The notes beneath the pieces were generated by a model. It saw only the letters and a program-made list of their open reading frames with translations, searched no databases and was not told the DNA's origin. Source: Clostridia bacterium (GTDB lineage Bacteria > Bacillota > Clostridia > TANB77 > CAG-508). Taken from it: DNA of 64,000 nt. The position numbers and the translations under genes were made by a program. Below are positions 62,405 through 64,000 of this stretch, one piece after another (position 1 is the first letter of the stretch; each line of letters starts with the position of its first letter). The stretch lies in contig CAADUZ010000001.1 in the NCBI GenBank assembly GCA_900752335.1, positions 1 through 64,000 of the forward strand. Reading direction: 5' to 3'.

Positions 62405-62644
62405 TTAGTACAATTCATTTGCTTCTTGCTCACTTATCCAATTATGATTAATACTATGTTCAATTTGATTTTGTCTTTCCTTATCATCTTCTATACTTTT
62501 TATATGGTTTAAAAGCTCTTCATGTGAATTTTGTATTCCTTCGTCTTTTTCAAAAATATATGTTGATGCTATTTTATATATTCCAAAACAAATTGCTATA
62601 ACTAAAATAACAATTATTGCGATAATAATATATTTTTTATTCAT
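62405..62644 (-). CDS. Small membrane-anchored protein in the LytTR operon
   Basis: The 79-residue protein has one N-terminal helix (about 4-24) and a charged tail. It overlaps the upstream gene by 8 bp (ATGAATAA), so translation is coupled. The family is not recognised. Confidence 0.6.
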   Translation of the reverse strand: MNKKYIIIAIIVILVIAICFGIYKIASTYIFEKDEGIQNSHEELLNHIKSIEDDKERQNQIEHSINHNWISEQEANELY

Positions 62645-62918
62645 TTTCTTCCCTCCTTTCTTTAAGTTTTTTTAGTTTTTCATTTAGTTTTTTTACAATA
62701 TTTCTATCATAAAAGTAAATGCTAATTACTATTAAAAGATATAAAATTATGTATATTGTTAAATTTAAAATCATATTATCTTTAAAAACACATATCAAAT
62801 TTTCCTCTAATCCAAAGTATTTCAGGATAATTACTTCAGTTAATGACACGACTACATTAAAGAAAACATATCCTAATATTCCATATAAAATTAATTTTAA
62901 TATCCTTTTTCCCATCAT
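62637..62918 (-). CDS. Two-helix membrane protein in the LytTR operon
   Basis: The 93-residue protein has two helices (about 7-28 and 45-65) and a basic coiled tail (NEKLKKLKERREENE). LytTR regulators are often followed by membrane proteins such as DUF3021 members that hold them at the membrane; this one is shorter and only similar in plan. The start at 62918 overlaps the regulator stop as ATGA with CAGGAG just upstream. A much longer upstream reading overlaps the regulator gene and is rejected. Confidence 0.6.
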   Translation of the reverse strand: MMGKRILKLILYGILGYVFFNVVVSLTEVIILKYFGLEENLICVFKDNMILNLTIYIILYLLIVISIYFYDRNIVKKLNEKLKKLKERREENE

Positions 62919-63367
62919 ATACTCCTGCTTTCCAAATATTTTAGTAAGTTTCCTATCCTTCTTCTTGATACATTTTCCTCTGTTCCATCGTTTAATACAA
63001 CTGTTATTTTTCCTGTTTTGCTCATATCGAAGCATTTTACCATATTGATATTTACTATACATTTTTTTGATATTCTAATAAAGTCTTCTATATTTTCTAG
63101 TTCATATAATTTGTTTTTTACTTGATATACCTCTTTTTTAGTTCTGCAATAGTTATTTTTATTCTCACTATAAAATAATAATATATCTTTGTAATTTATA
63201 AAAAAACCTTCGTATCCCTTATGTACTAGAATTTTATCATTATTAAGATTTTCAATATGTTTAATTATTTCTTTGACTTTTTCTGTTTCTTTATTCGATT
63301 TTATAACAACTTTTATTTCATTATCTTGTATATTATCGTCTATTTGTTTTACTATTTTAATTTTCAT
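62915..63367 (-). CDS. LytTR-family DNA-binding regulator
   Basis: The 150-residue protein has a C-terminal LytTR domain: INYKDILLFYSENKNNYCRTKKEVYQVKNKLYELE, FIRISKKCIVNINMVKCF, VVLNDGTEENVSRRRIGNLLKYL (in pieces, about 55-150). An N-terminal ~50-residue region replaces a receiver domain. No histidine kinase is nearby. It probably regulates its own operon with two small membrane proteins. The start at 63367 has GGAG 5 bases upstream. Confidence 0.85.
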   Translation of the reverse strand: MKIKIVKQIDDNIQDNEIKVVIKSNKETEKVKEIIKHIENLNNDKILVHKGYEGFFINYKDILLFYSENKNNYCRTKKEVYQVKNKLYELENIEDFIRISKKCIVNINMVKCFDMSKTGKITVVLNDGTEENVSRRRIGNLLKYLESRSI

Positions 63368-63463
63368 ATTTTTCTCCATGCCTTGTATTATATTTGTTTT
63401 TTAATTTTTTATCAATATTTTTACTGCAAACGGTTATATATAGCGATAAACGGCAAAAAAGTA

Positions 63464-63502
63464 GAAATGGGAATTTGAGACCTGTCCCTAAATTCCCATT
63501 TC
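63464..63502 (-). terminator. Terminator-like hairpin of the right-edge gene
   Basis: GAAATGGGAATTT (63464-63476) and AAATTCCCATTTC (63490-63502) pair perfectly around a 13-base loop GAGACCTGTCCCT. It overlaps the last codons of the 63488 gene. No long T run follows, so it is a weak intrinsic terminator or a relative of the dispersed hairpins. Confidence 0.5.
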
Positions 63503-64000
63503 ATATTCATATACAACTATTTCTTTCGTATTAAAATCGAATTCGTCCACTTTGTAATTTACATAGAAACTATCTTCTTTTACAAATTTTAAGTTTAGTT
63601 TGTTTGTGTCTAATAATATTTCAGTTGACAAATTCATTCCAACTGGCAATGTTTTATTAAAGTTATCATAGAACATTATGTTTGTATAAAATACTGCTGG
63701 CGCATTTTCTTTTATGTTTATTTTGCAAAGTATTAATTTTGATTTTTTGCTTCGTAATTCCTTCTCTATAGCATTTTTAGGGTTTATATCAAATACATGA
63801 ATTCCATCAATGCTTTTTTTAGTATTTAAAGCATATACAGACATATCATATGGTGAACTGATTTTATTTAATGCTTCTTTTATTAATTTTAAATAGCTAT
63901 TAATACTTTCTTTATATGCTTCTATGTCAGTATCTAAATTTACATTAAGTACTTTATATTTATCCTTTTCTATTTCTCTATGTTTAACATTGTTGATAGC
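63488..64000 (-). CDS. Unknown protein, 5' end beyond the window
   Basis: The frame is open from the right edge (171 codons visible): AINNVKHREIEKDKYKVLN... through SPYDMSVYALNTKKSIDGIHVFD to EIVVYEYEMGI. An internal Met at 63844 gives a shorter reading, but the upstream frame is clearly coding. The visible part looks soluble, helical at first then beta-rich. The family is not recognised. Confidence 0.6.
   Translation of the reverse strand, partial: AINNVKHREIEKDKYKVLNVNLDTDIEAYKESINSYLKLIKEALNKISSPYDMSVYALNTKKSIDGIHVFDINPKNAIEKELRSKKSKLILCKINIKENAPAVFYTNIMFYDNFNKTLPVGMNLSTEILLDTNKLNLKFVKEDSFYVNYKVDEFDFNTKEIVVYEYEMGI

Overview
The window comes from a very AT-rich, endospore-forming member of the Clostridia, probably an uncultured gut lineage. 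Evidence: low-GC codon use with strong GGAGG ribosome sites, a sporulation ATPase (spoIVA), a gerA-type germinant receptor operon, the LL-diaminopimelate aminotransferase route to lysine and peptidoglycan (dapL, dapF), and a pilin-like protein of a type common in gut Clostridia. Almost every gene is on the minus strand. The plus-strand exceptions are rnhA, a MazF-like gene, two small RNA units, spoIVA, the ger operon, a holin-like gene and an rluA-type gene.

Layout. 1-3.6 kb: pilin-like surface protein and an intact IS3-family element inserted in a terminator hairpin. 3.6-7.8 kb: MarR regulator with a heterodimeric ABC exporter and an operator-embedded promoter. 7.8-13.4 kb: two ABC-2 transporters around an unknown membrane protein. 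13.6-14.3 kb: AbrB/PIN toxin-antitoxin pair. 14.3-20.3 kb: membrane proteins, Dps, and an ABC system whose ATPase is frameshifted in its Walker A motif. 20.4-26.2 kb: dinB with a LexA-like box, coaE, tmcAL, rnhA, dapL, dapF. 26.3-28.4 kb: DUF2726 protein, orphan MazF-like protein, two related small RNA transcription units, and a tRNA-Val/Asp/Phe operon. 28.6-36.6 kb: glmU, spoIVA, gerAA-gerAB-gerAC plus a 49-residue fourth gene; gerAC carries a +1 frameshift. 36.6-43.7 kb: rnr, secG, DUF421/DUF4363 pair, holin-like protein, a two-gene RloA/RloB (AbiL-like) phage-defence module, pseudouridine synthase. 43.7-63 kb: housekeeping block ftsH, cysS, class A PBP with PASTA, clpX, clpP, tig, tsaD, site-2 protease, lysS, recN. 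62.4-64 kb: LytTR regulator operon and a gene cut by the window edge.

Points of most interest. (1) By a manual triplet scan, CGG is absent from all intact genes here; the only two in-frame CGG codons sit exactly at the two large-gene +1 frameshifts (gerAC and the ABC ATPase), each as N-C-GGT. This could be programmed +1 frameshifting at an unread codon, recent decay, or assembly error. (2) Two tandem small RNAs share a 12-nt 5' box, a hairpin of changed sequence but kept pairing, a second conserved box, and unrelated terminators; I do not recognise the family. (3) A family of long perfect hairpins (GAAACAAGGGGACACACA...) lies at gene 3' ends. (4) The IS sits in the loop of a former bidirectional terminator. 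(5) LexA-like boxes lie between -35 and -10 of both dinB and recN.
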